Source: Vanilla planifolia
Taxonomy: Eukaryota > Streptophyta > Magnoliopsida > Asparagales > Orchidaceae
NCBI GenBank assembly: GCA_023846275.1
Contig: CM043869.1
Span: forward strand, 19,253,501 to 19,317,500
Length of the DNA stretch: 64,000 bases
Direction: 5' to 3'
Made by a program: the position numbers and the translations under genes. A model generated the notes under the pieces. It did no database searches. It saw nothing but the letters and a program-made list of their open reading frames with translations, and had not been told where the DNA came from. Positions within the stretch are counted from its first letter, which is position 1, and every line of letters begins with the position of its first letter. This document shows positions 38,696-49,944 of the stretch, piece after piece.

Positions 38696-38950
38696 TTGCT
38701 TCCTTTTGCAATCAAACCTGGCTCTCTAGGTGGATAGAAGTTATTTATTCAAACTCGGAATAGGTAGCTCTTTGTCGGAGACTCACCGTCGATTTCCCTC
38801 TCCCTCTTCGGTGCCACTGCCCCTTCTCCGCTCAAAATTGTTTATGTCACAAAAGGCCCTCCGACCTAATCGTCTTTCCTTCAGCCTTGCCAGACTTGCT
38901 GTTCAAGCTGCCTGCCTTCATGTCTTCGAAATCTCTCCCCTCTTGTGATC

Positions 38951-38964
38951 TATCTCTAATACCA
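38951..38964 (-). other. Copia copy 1 primer-binding site (diverged)
   Basis: Minus strand reads TGGTATTAGAGATA, close to the tRNA-Met site TGGTATCAGAGC, about 255 bases upstream of the gag ATG. The sequence before it is not the expected LTR end (CAACA) but 'gggcccacacctgggc', so the 5' LTR has been replaced or deleted at this point. Confidence 0.65.
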
Positions 38965-38994
38965 GTAGCCCAGGTGTGGGCCCGAAACAAACAT

Positions 38995-39524
38995 CTAAGT
39001 GTGAAGGTTCTTTTGGTATGGATCAAACAGCTTATCTGTTAAAGCTATCCTTATGATGATGTTTCCAATTGAATGGCTAACAAAGCTAAGCTTTATATCC
39101 TTGCACCCTCCATATCTTGAAAGCTTGTCAATCTTTTTCCTAAGAAAACTAGTCACTTCAACCAATCTGCTTCCTATTTCTCTAAAGTCCCCAGGAGTTT
39201 TTTCCTTGTTAACCTCTAACATAACACACTCGGCTCTGGGATCTAACAAAAGCCACTGATTCCTAACTAATAGCAGATCCAGATGGTGTCCCTGAAATCC
39301 ATGTACAAAGACAACTACCTTTAGCAAGCGACCACCTCTTTTTCCAAAAACTGAGGATTTAGGCAAACCATGTACATAACAACCACTAGTTATCACAGCA
39401 GAATCAATGTGGTCCGAAGCATATACTGATAAGTTGTCACCAGATCCGTCGATAGGAACATTCATAACATGTCGTTCTATGATAACAACAGGCACACGAG
39501 AAGGATCACCAAAAATTTGCACAT
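38995..39524 (-). pseudogene. Captured exon of a FAM135-like DUF676 serine esterase gene
   Basis: The 175-residue minus frame strongly resembles plant FAM135/DUF676 alpha/beta-hydrolase proteins: RVPVVIIERHVMN at the start, VVVFVHGFQGHHLDL (about residues 69-83, the HG oxyanion motif), NQWLLLDPRAEC, then DIKLSFVSHSIGN (about 142-154). The family's nucleophile elbow is G-H-S-I-G; here the first Gly is Ser (residue 149) while the nucleophile Ser151 remains. The block begins right after 'ttatcatatttaag', which looks like an intron 3' end, and stops at a TAG after KNLHT, about where an exon would end. So it is probably one exon with a little intron, copied from DNA rather than cDNA. It sits between the 5' leader of Copia copy 1 and the truncated LTR of copy 2. 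Not functional alone. Confidence 0.85.
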
Positions 39525-39542
39525 CTTAAATATGATAACAAT

Positions 39543-39703
39543 GAATTACAGATGTTTTTGTGTTTAAATAACCTTACATCCCACTACTCTACTAAGTAAC
39601 TACACCCGCTAACCGATTAATTATAAAAAAAAACTGACAGGATAATTAAAAATAATTGCTGCAATAACATATCTAAAAACAGAATTTGAATCAATCTCTA
39701 ACA
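39543..39703 (-). repeat. Truncated Copia LTR of copy 2
   Basis: On the minus strand it starts with TGTTAGAGATTG right after the polypurine tract (gagggag) and matches the LTRs of copies 1 and 3. About 95 bases of its 3' end are missing, cut where the esterase-derived sequence begins. Confidence 0.8.
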
Positions 39704-41900
39704 CTCCCTCTTGATTCAAATTCACTATACCCAACTTGTCTCGAAAGTATTCGAACTTGATTCTAGGTAAAGCTTTAATCAGAACATCTACTATCTGATC
39801 TTCAGTCCCAATATATTGTAGTTCAATCTCTCCCTTCTCAATCAGCTCACTGACAAAATGCATTTGAATGTCTATATGCTTGGTTCTGTTGTGGTGTATA
39901 GGATTTTTGGCAATTGCAATGGCTAACTGGTTATCACAATAAACAATAATTGCTTGGTTCTGCTCTTGATTCATCTCAACCAATAAACGTCTTAACCAAA
40001 CTCCCTAACATGCTGCTGCACATACTATATTGTATTCTACCTCTGATGTCGATAGTGCAACAGTGGTCTGTTTTTTTGAACTCCAACTGATTGCATTGTT
40101 GCCAAAGATAAATATATGCCCAGACGTGCCTCTTAGATCTTCAACACACTCAGGCCAATCACTATCATTATATCCTATCAAAGATGGTGAATTCGATGCT
40201 ATAAACCAAAGTCCACGAGTAAAAGTACCTAAAATGTACTGAAGGATTCTCTTTTTACTCCAAAATGCTGTTTTGTTGGATTTTGTATGAATCTTGAAAC
40301 AACTCAAACTGGATATGCAATGTCAAGTCTAGTGTGAGTTAAATACATCAAACCTCCAATTAGGCTTCTAAACCGAGTAGAATCTACTGCTTCAGTCCCA
40401 TCATCCACCATCAATTTCTCATTTGGGTTCACTGGTGTTGGAACAGAGTTACAACATTTTAATCCAAATTTCTCCAAGAGATCTCTCGCATACTTCTTCT
40501 ATGAAATGAATTAGATCCCTTTCTCTTGTTTTACCTCTAGCCCAAGAACATAATGCATCTTGCCAAGGTCAGTCATTTCAAACTGTTGCAGCAAGCACTG
40601 TTTGAACTGTAAAATCAACTCCTGACTAGTCCCCAAGTATATCATCTCCTTCAAATACAAGCACACCACCAGTAGACCTTTAGTTCCCTTTCTTTTCACA
40701 TACAAAATGGGCTCATTTTTGCTTCTCTCAAATCTAGATTTTAGAAAATAGGAATCAATTCTACTATACCAAGCCTTTGGAGCCTATTTTAGTCCATACA
40801 GGACTTTATTCAACTTGTATACACAATTTTCTTTCCCTTCAACCTTGAAACTTTTAGGTTGTTCAACTTACACTTCCTCTATTAAGTCACCATTAAGGAA
40901 TATGAATTTGACATCAAACTAGTACACATGCTGCTTTAATTGGGCTGTTATTTGCTAACAATAACCGAATGATCTCAAACCTTGCAACGGGTTAAAATGT
41001 TTCTTCATAATCAACTCCAAATTTTTAGAATAACCCTTTACAACTAACTTGGTTTTATGCTTTTGAATGCTCCCATTAGTTCCAAACTTCGTCTTATACA
41101 CCAACTTTACTCCAATTATGTTTCGCCCTTGAGGAGGTTCAACTAACTGTCATGTTTTATTCTGCTCTATCGCCAACAGCTCCTTCTTCGTTGCTTGTTG
41201 CCATTCTTTCTTCTCTGCAGTCTCTTCAAATGTTGTTGGGTCTGCAACATACAACACTTAAGTTATTTCATATAATTATTGTATTGTTTTTACCTTCCTT
41301 ACAGGAAAATCAGAATCAAAGGATCGAATTATGGGTATTGATTCTGAGCTGTTGTTGGAACCAAAAATCTGTTACTCATCTTCATAAGTTTCAAACTCTT
41401 CCTGGATTGGAACTTCTACTGTTGCAGCTTATGTTTTCTCTGACCAATTTCAGCTTGTATTCTCGTCATACAACACGTTTCTACTTACCACGATCTTTCC
41501 ATTTGCTGGGTGGTATAACCTATAGCCTTTGGATTGTATATAGTACCAAATGAATATACACTTTTCTAATTTTTGGTCCAATTTTCTTCTGTTTTGTGAA
41601 CTGAGCAAGATGTATGCAATGCAGCCAAAGACTCTAAGGTCTCCCACACTTGATTTCCTTTCAAACCATACTTCAAAAGGGGTTTGGTTTAGCATTGCTT
41701 TAGTTGGTTTTAGCTTCAGAATAAAAACTATAGTTGCAATAACTTCAACCTACAATTAATTTAGTAGCCCTTTTAATTTGAGCATGCTTCTAGCCAATTC
41801 TACAATTGTTCTATTCTTCCTTTCAGTGACTCTATTCTGCTTTGGAGTATATGGTATAGTTTGTTGCTGTTGAATGCCTTCCTTCTTACAATATTACTTG
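39704..41900 (-). pseudogene. Copia copy 2: integrase C-terminal part, RT and RNase H, decayed
   Basis: Minus-strand pieces in order: integrase C-terminal part (about 41890-41450, containing DLRVFGCIAY); RT (about 41200-40300) with the active site changed from YxDD to Y-L-K-E-M near 40655-40641; RT/RNase H boundary (GYNDSDW, GNNAISWSSKKQ at about 40190-40060); RNase H (VYCDNQLAIAIAKNP...TKHIDI, about 39950-39860). Gag, protease and the integrase catalytic core are absent because the copy stops at the junction with copy 3 near 41900. It is about 90% identical by eye to copy 3 over RNase H and forms the left arm of a large inverted repeat with it. Confidence 0.9.
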
Positions 41901-41902
41901 AA

Positions 41903-44857
41903 GAGGCTTCAAACACCTATTCAATCAACTACATGAGACCCACAAATTGAAGGTTAAGTTGGAAGATGATAAGATAATTCATGTGGAAGGTAAATGAACA
42001 ATAATAATTCAATCCAGTCAGTACAACAAAAGATTCTTATATGATATTTATTTCATTCCCCAACTAACACAAAACTTATTGAGTATTAGTCAGTTGAGCA
42101 AGTAGATATTCAATCACTTTTGAAGAGAAGAAGTACACAATTATTGACACTGCCACAAAACAGATCATGGCTGTACTAGAGATGGCAACAAACAAACTAT
42201 TTCCTTTGGAGATTTCAAGTATAGAAGAGAAGGTGATAGCTACCAAATTGTCAAACTCGAGTGACATTTGGCATCTCAGGTATGGGCATCTGAATGATAA
42301 TGGATTCAAGTTACTTAGCCAAAAGAAATGATATTTGATTTACCAAAAATTAAAGAAATTAGGCTGTGTGAAGGTTGTATTTATGGAAAACAAACCAAAC
42401 TGCCATTTCCCAAAGACCATGCAATGAGAGCAACCCAAGTGCTTGAATTAGTTCACACAGATTTGTGTGGTCCAATGGAGACTGAGTCCTTAGGGGGTAG
42501 CAAATATTTCTTGTCGTTTATTGATGATTTCAACCAAATGTCCTGGGTGTTTTTTTTAGAAAAAAATTGAGACTTTTGAACAGTCAAAACGTTTAAAGTC
42601 ATGGCTGAAAAACAAACTGGCAAGGAATTGAAGGTGCTCAGGTCAGATCGAAGGGGAGAGTACCAATCAAAAGAATTCAAGCAATATTGTGAGAAGGAAG
42701 GCATTCAACAACAGCAAACTACACTATATACTCTAGAGCTGAATGGAGTCGCCGAAAGGAAGAATAGAACAATTGTAGAATTGGCTAAAAGCATGCTCAA
42801 ATCAAAGGGGCTATCAAATCAATTATAAGCTAAAGCTGTTGCAACTACAGTGTACATTCTGAACCTATCAACAACTAAAGTAGTGCTAAACTAAACCCCT
42901 TTTGAAGCATAGTTTGAAAGGAAACCAAGTGTGGAACACCTTAGAATCTTTGACTACATTGCATACACCTTGCTCACTTCACAAAACAGAAGAAATCTGG
43001 ACAAAATATCAAAAAAGTGCATATTCATTGGGTACTGTATATAATACAAAGGCTACATGTTGTAACCCAGCAAATGAAAAGGTTGTGGTAAGTAGAAACG
43101 AGCTGTTTGATGAGAATGCAAGCTGGAATTGTTCAGAGAAAACACAAGCTGCAATAGTAGAAGTTCCAATCCAAGAAGAGTTTGAAACTGATGAAGATGA
43201 ACAACAGATTTTTGGTTCAAACAACAGCTTAGAATCAATACCCAAAATTTGATCATTTGATCCTTATTTTCTACAAGGAAGATAAGAACATTACAAGAAT
43301 TATATGAAACAACTCAAGTGTTGTATGTTGCAGACCCAAAAATATTTGAAGAGACTGTAGATAAGAAAGAATGACAGTAAGCAATGAAGGAGTTGTTGGC
43401 AATAGAGCAGAAAAAAACATGATAGTTAATTGAACCTCCTCAAAGGCAAAATATAATTGGAGTAAAATGTGTATATAAGACGAAGTTTGGAGCTGATGGG
43501 AGCGTTCAAAAGCATAAAGCCAGGATAGTTGCAAAGGGTTATTTTCAAAAAATTTGGAGTTGATTATGAAAAAATATTTTCACCCGTGGCAAGGTTTGAT
43601 ACTATTCGGTTACTGTTAGCACTAGCAGCCCAATTAAAGCAACATGTGTACCAGTTTGATGTCAAATCCGCATTTCTTAATGGTGACTTAATGGATTAAG
43701 TGTATGTTGTAAAACCTAAATGTTTCAAGGTTGAAAGGAAAGAAAATTGGGTATACAAGTTGAATAAAGCCCTGTATGAACTAAAAAAAGCTCCAAAGGC
43801 TTGGTATAGCAGAATTGATTCCCATTTTCTGAAATCTAGATTTGAAAGAAATAAAAATGAGCTAAATTTGTATGTGAAAAGAAAGAGAACTGAAGGTCTA
43901 CTAATGGTGTGCTTGTATATGGATGACATGATATACATAGAAACTAATTAGCAATTGATTTTACAGTTCAAACAATGCATGCTGCAGTAGTTTGAAATGA
44001 CTGACCTTGACAAGATGCATTAGTTTCTTGGGCTAGAAGTAGAACAAGAGAAAAGGATCATACTCATTTCACAAAGGAAGTATGCAAGAGATCTCTTGAA
44101 GAAATTTGGATTAAAATGTTGTAATTCTATTCCAAAATGAGAAATTTATGATGGATGATGGGACTGAAGCAACAGATCCTACTCGATTTAAAAGTCTAAT
44201 TCGAGGTTTGATGTATCTAACTCACACTAGACCTGAAATTGCATATCCAATTAGAGTAGTTTCAAGATTCATGCAAAATCCAACAAAACAGCATTTTGGA
44301 GCAGCAAAGAGAATCTTTCGATACATTGCAGGTACTTCTACTCATGGACTTTAGTTTAAAGCATTAGATTCACCATCTTTGATAGGGTATAATGATAGTG
44401 ATAGGGCTGGGTGTGTTGAAGATCGAAGAAGCACGTCTGGGCATACATTTATCTTTGGCAACAATGCAATCAATTGTATTTCAAGAAAACAGACCACCGT
44501 TGCACTATTGACATCAGAGGCATAATACAATGCAGTATGTGCAGCTGCATATCAGGAAGTTTGGTTAAGGCGTTTACTGGCTGAGATGAATCAAGAGCAG
44601 AGCCAAATATCTATTGTTTATTGTGATAACCAGACAGCCATTGTAATTGCCAAAAATCCTGTACACCACAACAGAACCAAGCATATAGACATTCGAATGC
44701 ACTTTGTCAAGGAGCTGATTGAGAAGAGAGAAATTGAACTACAATATATTAGGACTGAAGATCAGACAGTAGATGTTCTGACTAAAGCTTTACCTAGAAT
44801 CAAGTTCCAATACTTTCGAGACAAGTTGGGTGTAGTGAAGTTTGAATGAAGGAGAAG
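41903..44857 (+). pseudogene. Copia copy 3: protease end, integrase, RT and RNase H, decayed
   Basis: Begins inside the protease region (matching copy 1 near 37640) and lacks gag and the protease active site. It then has the GAG-pre-integrase domain (about 42260-42400), the integrase core with HTDLCGPM, SDRRGEY and NGVAERKNRT (42450-42790), RT with an intact Y-M-D-D-M near 43916-43930, then LIRGLMYLTHTRPEI (44190-44240), and RNase H with VYCDNQTAIV to ALPRIKFQYFRDKLG (44610-44830). Stops and small frameshifts divide it into pieces. A polypurine tract (gaatgaaggagaag, 44844-44857) precedes the LTR. Among the three copies this has the best-preserved RT active site. Confidence 0.92.
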
Positions 44858-45110
44858 TGTTATAGATTGATTCAAATTCTGTTTTTAGAAATGTTATTGC
44901 AGCAGATATTTTTAGTTATCTTATTAGTTTTTTTTATAATTAGTGGGTGTAGTTAGTTAGTGGAGTTGGAATGTAAGGTTATTTAAACATGTAAACATCG
45001 TTGATTTAATGTGTGTGTGTGTGAATGAATTAAAAAAGTTGTAGTTTTGTGTTTTACTAGTAATGCAAGCAGCAAAGTGAGTTTTTTTTCTCATTCTTTC
45101 ATCTCCAACA
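44858..45110 (+). repeat. Copia LTR of copy 3 (253 bp)
   Basis: Begins TGTTATAG immediately after the polypurine tract and ends ATCTCCAACA, a normal TGTT...AACA Copia LTR. A short (TG)n run lies near 45010-45022. The next bases are 'aactggta', which again resemble the start of a primer-binding site rather than a target-site duplication. Confidence 0.85.
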
Positions 45111-45118
45111 AACTGGTA

Positions 45119-46075
45119 ACTAATAAAAATTTTATATTGTAAAAATTAACATGTCCTTATATTCATAATTCATAACCCAAAATATAAACTCTTTATTAAC
45201 AAATCTCTTAGTTACTAATAAATTTGTAACATAAAATTCGATCAATGTTGGATTTAATTTTCAATCATTAAACTATGTGTTGAATATAATACTAGCTTAG
45301 CAGATGTGATTATGAATCGATTAACAATCTTAAGAAATGATACTATAACATGAGTTCATATGTAAATCATAGAATTAAATTTTTCTTTTTATTACAAGTA
45401 TGTTGGTTGCTAACCTACCAATGAAATTTGATTTAAAAAAGACTAATAAGATTTGAAAATTAACATCATATCCTCAAAACCTTATGCCCTAATCAATTTC
45501 CTAACACTCTAACAAAAACTTTTTAAACCATAACCCCCAATACATATTAATTTAAGAAATCTGCAAACTTGCACTATATCACTTTATTGTGATCTCTTTA
45601 CTTGATAAAATAAGCATATGAATGAAATGAGTAAAACCAAGGTTAAAAGACTAAGAAAAACAACCACCTCAATGCTAATCTATAATTGCAAAATATGAGT
45701 TACAAGCCAAAGTCTTTGATAATCTCAATTAGTTTACTCAAGATTAACTTATTATAAACAAGCCCCACTAAAAGCTATTGGTTTTTATATCACATGTTTT
45801 ATGACATTAGAAAAGAAACTTAGTATTTCGAAAACTTTGAACCCATACTAACTACACTAACACTAACAACTTATCTTTTAACCTTTAACCCTAATCACTT
45901 GTCATTTAAAAAACATTATTTTTTTGCAATTCAACTCCCGTTGTGTGCTTAAACCCATAAAATAGAATAGACTTTCCTAACATAATAAAACTAACTTACT
46001 CTAACACTAGTTAAGATGTAAACAATAGTATTCAATTTTTGATAAAAATAAAAAAAAAATATAAAATATGAGATA

Positions 46076-46113
<38 letters not shown>

Positions 46114-49100
46114 AGAATTATAAGCACATTATTGGCTAACCTCCCAATAGAGTTTGATTAAAACAATACAAATAAGATTGGAAAATTTATTTTAAATCCT
46201 TACTACTTTTGTCTTAATCGTTTCTCTAGCTCTTTAACAACAAATTTTTAAACTATAGCCCCAAACACGTATTAAATAAGGATATCTATAAACTTGTATT
46301 ACATTAAGTCATTGTGGCATCTTTGTTCGATAAAATAAGAATATCAATGGATTAAGTAAAACCAAACTTAAAATATTAAGAAACTAATCTACCATTCTAA
46401 ATATGCTAATTTATAATTTTAAAATATAAGTGCTAAAATCTTGGACATTCAAGATTAGTTTACTTAATGTTAGCTTGTTGTAAACCACCTCATAGAGAGG
46501 CATAAGTTTGTATACAAAAACTAATCTAGTATTTTGAAGACTTTGAACCCAAACTAATTACTATAACACTAATAACATATCTTTCAACACTTAACCCTAA
46601 TCTCTTGTTTTTTTTAAAATGTTATTTTCTTACAATTCAACTATCGTTACATGCTTAGATCCACAAGTTGGAATGGGTTTATCTTGCATAATAATTATAA
46701 AATAAAGAAACTAAATTAACACCTCTAAGGTTATCAATAAAAATACACTCCCACCTCATAATACTAATATGACATCCTATAACCCATAATATAAACTTTT
46801 TAACAACAAAACCTAATTCTTAATAAGTTTTTAACGTAAAATTGATTCTCTTATGTCATAACTATAAACTCTTCAACAAAATAACTCAATTACTAATAGT
46901 CTGTAACATAAAATTTGAGCAATGTTAAGTTTATTTATCGATCAATTGAAGTTTGTGTTAACATTCTTGTCACTTTATAAGTTTGAAAATGCTATGGATC
47001 GATAGACAACCTCAAGAAATGACACTCTAACACGAGTTAAAAGGTAAATTATATTATATAATTTTTAATAAAAAAGACATTATTTTATAAGAAACAAATT
47101 TTTATTATAAGCATATTCACTAATTTACTAATAGAGTTTGACTAAAACAAGATTAATAAGAATTAAAAATTAACATTATATTCTTAAAATTCTATCTCAA
47201 CCTATTTATTAACTCTCTAACAACAATTTTTTTAAATCATAACCCCAAAACGTGTTCGTTAAAGATACTTATAAAATTGCATTGCATCACTTCTTTGTTA
47301 ACTCTTCACTCCATAAAATAATAAAATGAATATAATGAGTAAAACAAAGCTTAAAATTATAAAACTAACCAACCATCAAAAATATTCAAATTTATAATTA
47401 CCGATTATAAGTTAAGTTTTGAAGTCTTTGACATTCTATATTTACTTTATATTAAATTAATATAAATAACCCTCGTTCTGGAAAAACATTGTGAGCTCTT
47501 TGCTTGACAAAATAATAATATGAATGGATCAGAAAAAACTAAGCTTAAAATTAAGAGATCGAACAACCATCTCAAATATTCTAATTTATAGTTTCAAAAT
47601 ATAAGTTAAGTTTTAAAATCTTGGACATTATAGATTTACTAAGTATTAACTTATTATAAAAAATCCTTATGAGGAGATGTAAGTTTGTATACCACGAGTT
47701 TCATGACATTAAAAAAAACTAACATAATATTTTGAATAACTTTGATAGCAAACTAATTACTTTAACACTAACAACATATTTTTTAATCTTTAATCTTAAT
47801 TATTTGTCATCTACAAAATATTATTTATTTATAATTCAACTCTTATTGTGTATTAAGTTAGGCTTGATTTCTTAATATAAAATTTATACAATTAAAAAAC
47901 TAATTTAATACAACATTTTTATAGTCTTAATTCATAACTCAAAATAAAAAGCTTTTAACAACAAAACTTTTAATTCTTAAAAAGCCATAAATGACTTTTT
48001 CATATCACAATAAAAAAAAAAGTTAAAAGTTGTAAAATTAAATATAATATCCTTATATTCTTATTTTCTAACTCAATTCTTTTAAAAACAAAACTATTAT
48101 TTTCTAATAAATTTGTATACAAAAATTAAAACAATATTAGGTTCATTTTTCAATTAACTAAAATTTCTGTAAATCATATATGTTGCATTTTATATGTATA
48201 TAATATTTAACTTAGGAGATGTGATAGTGAATTTGTCGACAAACTCAAGAAATGATAATCTAACATAAGTTAAGATTGGACATGACAACATTTAATTCTT
48301 AATAGAAAAAAAAATAATTATTGAATAAAAAAAAGATATTCAACTCTTATTGTGTATTAAGCTGAGATAAGGATTATAAATATATAGATATCATGTTAGT
48401 TTTTACTCTATAAGTATGCTATTAACAAACACATCAAAAGAATTTGATTAAAACAAGATTAATGAGATTTAAAAATTAATATCAAATCAATAATATCTTA
48501 TGTCATAATGCATTACCAAACTCTCTAACAATAAATTTTTAAATTATAACCCAAACATGTATTCCTTAAACATTCCCACAAACTTAGACAATATCATGTC
48601 ATTGCAAACTCTTCTCTTGATAAAATAAGAATATAAATAAATCAAGTAAAACCAAGGTTAATGGATTAAGAAACTAGCATCTAAAAAATGAAAATATATA
48701 ATTTCAAAGTATGAGTTGAGGACGAAAGTAATGGACATTTCAAGTTAATTAACAATATGTCAACTTGTAAATAATCCCATGAAGAAGCATGTTATGAGAT
48801 TTGTATATCATAAATTTCATGACACCAAAAAAATTGATTAGAGTGTCTTTTAATTCCTGTTTTTTGCTTAGACTCATGAGTTGAAATAGATTTTCTTCAC
48901 ATAATAATTATTCAATTAAGAAACAAAATTAACACCTCTAAAGAGCTAATAAAAATACATTCCTACAACATAAACATGTCATTCTAATATTCTTAATTTT
49001 TAACCAATAATATAAATCCTTTAACTTAAAACTTTTCAATCTTAATAAGTTTTTAATATAAAAATAGCTTTGCCATATTACAATAAATAACAAACCTATG

Positions 49101-49944
49101 TTGTAGAAATTAATATAACAGATTTATATTTTTAATTTCTAACCCATAATATAAACTCTTTAATTACATTCTAATAAGTTTATAACATAAACTTTGACCA
49201 ACGTAATGTTTTTTTTTTCAATGAATTAAGCTTTGTGTTAATTATATCTGTATCACTATAAGTTAGATAATGCCAAGCTCAGAAGATGTGATTGCGAGTC
49301 GATTGGGCTAATAGCATTTAATTTAACAATAGTTAAAATGTAAATAATAATATTTAATTTCTAATAAAAAAGTATATTAGTCTATATAAAAAAATTCTAA
49401 AAATAAGAATTAGAAATATATATAGATATCATGCTAATTTTAATACTTTAACCATGTTATTAAGAAAGCTATCCATAAAGTTTGATTAAAAAAATAATGA
49501 GATTTGAAAATAACATCATATCCCTACTATCCAATGCTTTAACCCATTGCTTAGCTCTCAAACAAAATTTTCAGACTATAACCCCAAATATGTTTTTGTT
49601 AAAAAAGCTTCTAAAATTGCACTACATCACTTCATTGTGACCTTTTTACTCTATTAAATAAGAATATGAGTAAATTGAGTAAAATAAAGTTTAAAAGATT
49701 AAGAAACTAACCTACACTCCAAAAAAATTTTCAAACTATGAACCCAAATATATATTTCTTAAAAATGCTTATAAAGTTGTACTACATCACTTCATTGTCA
49801 CCTTTTTACTCTATAAAATAAGAATATGAATAGATTGCGTAAAATAAAGTTTAAAGGATTAAGATACTAACCTACAATCTCAAATATGCTAATTTATAAT
49901 TTCAAAGTATAAGTTAGGAGCAAAAGTCTTACAAAGGCCAAGTT
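45119..49944 (+). repeat. Tandem array, block 3
   Basis: Same family and orientation as blocks 1 and 2. The 'gataaaataag' phrase recurs near 45597, 46318, 47306, 47505, 48612, 49646 and 49804, giving main steps of roughly 0.7-1.1 kb with local duplications. It contains a 29-base (TA)n run at about 46079-46107. It runs directly into duplication copy B at about 49945. No coding capacity was seen. Confidence 0.75.

Noticed and set aside
39053..39259. Plus-strand ORF over the esterase fragment
   Set aside because: It is the antisense shadow of the recognisable minus-strand FAM135-like frame.
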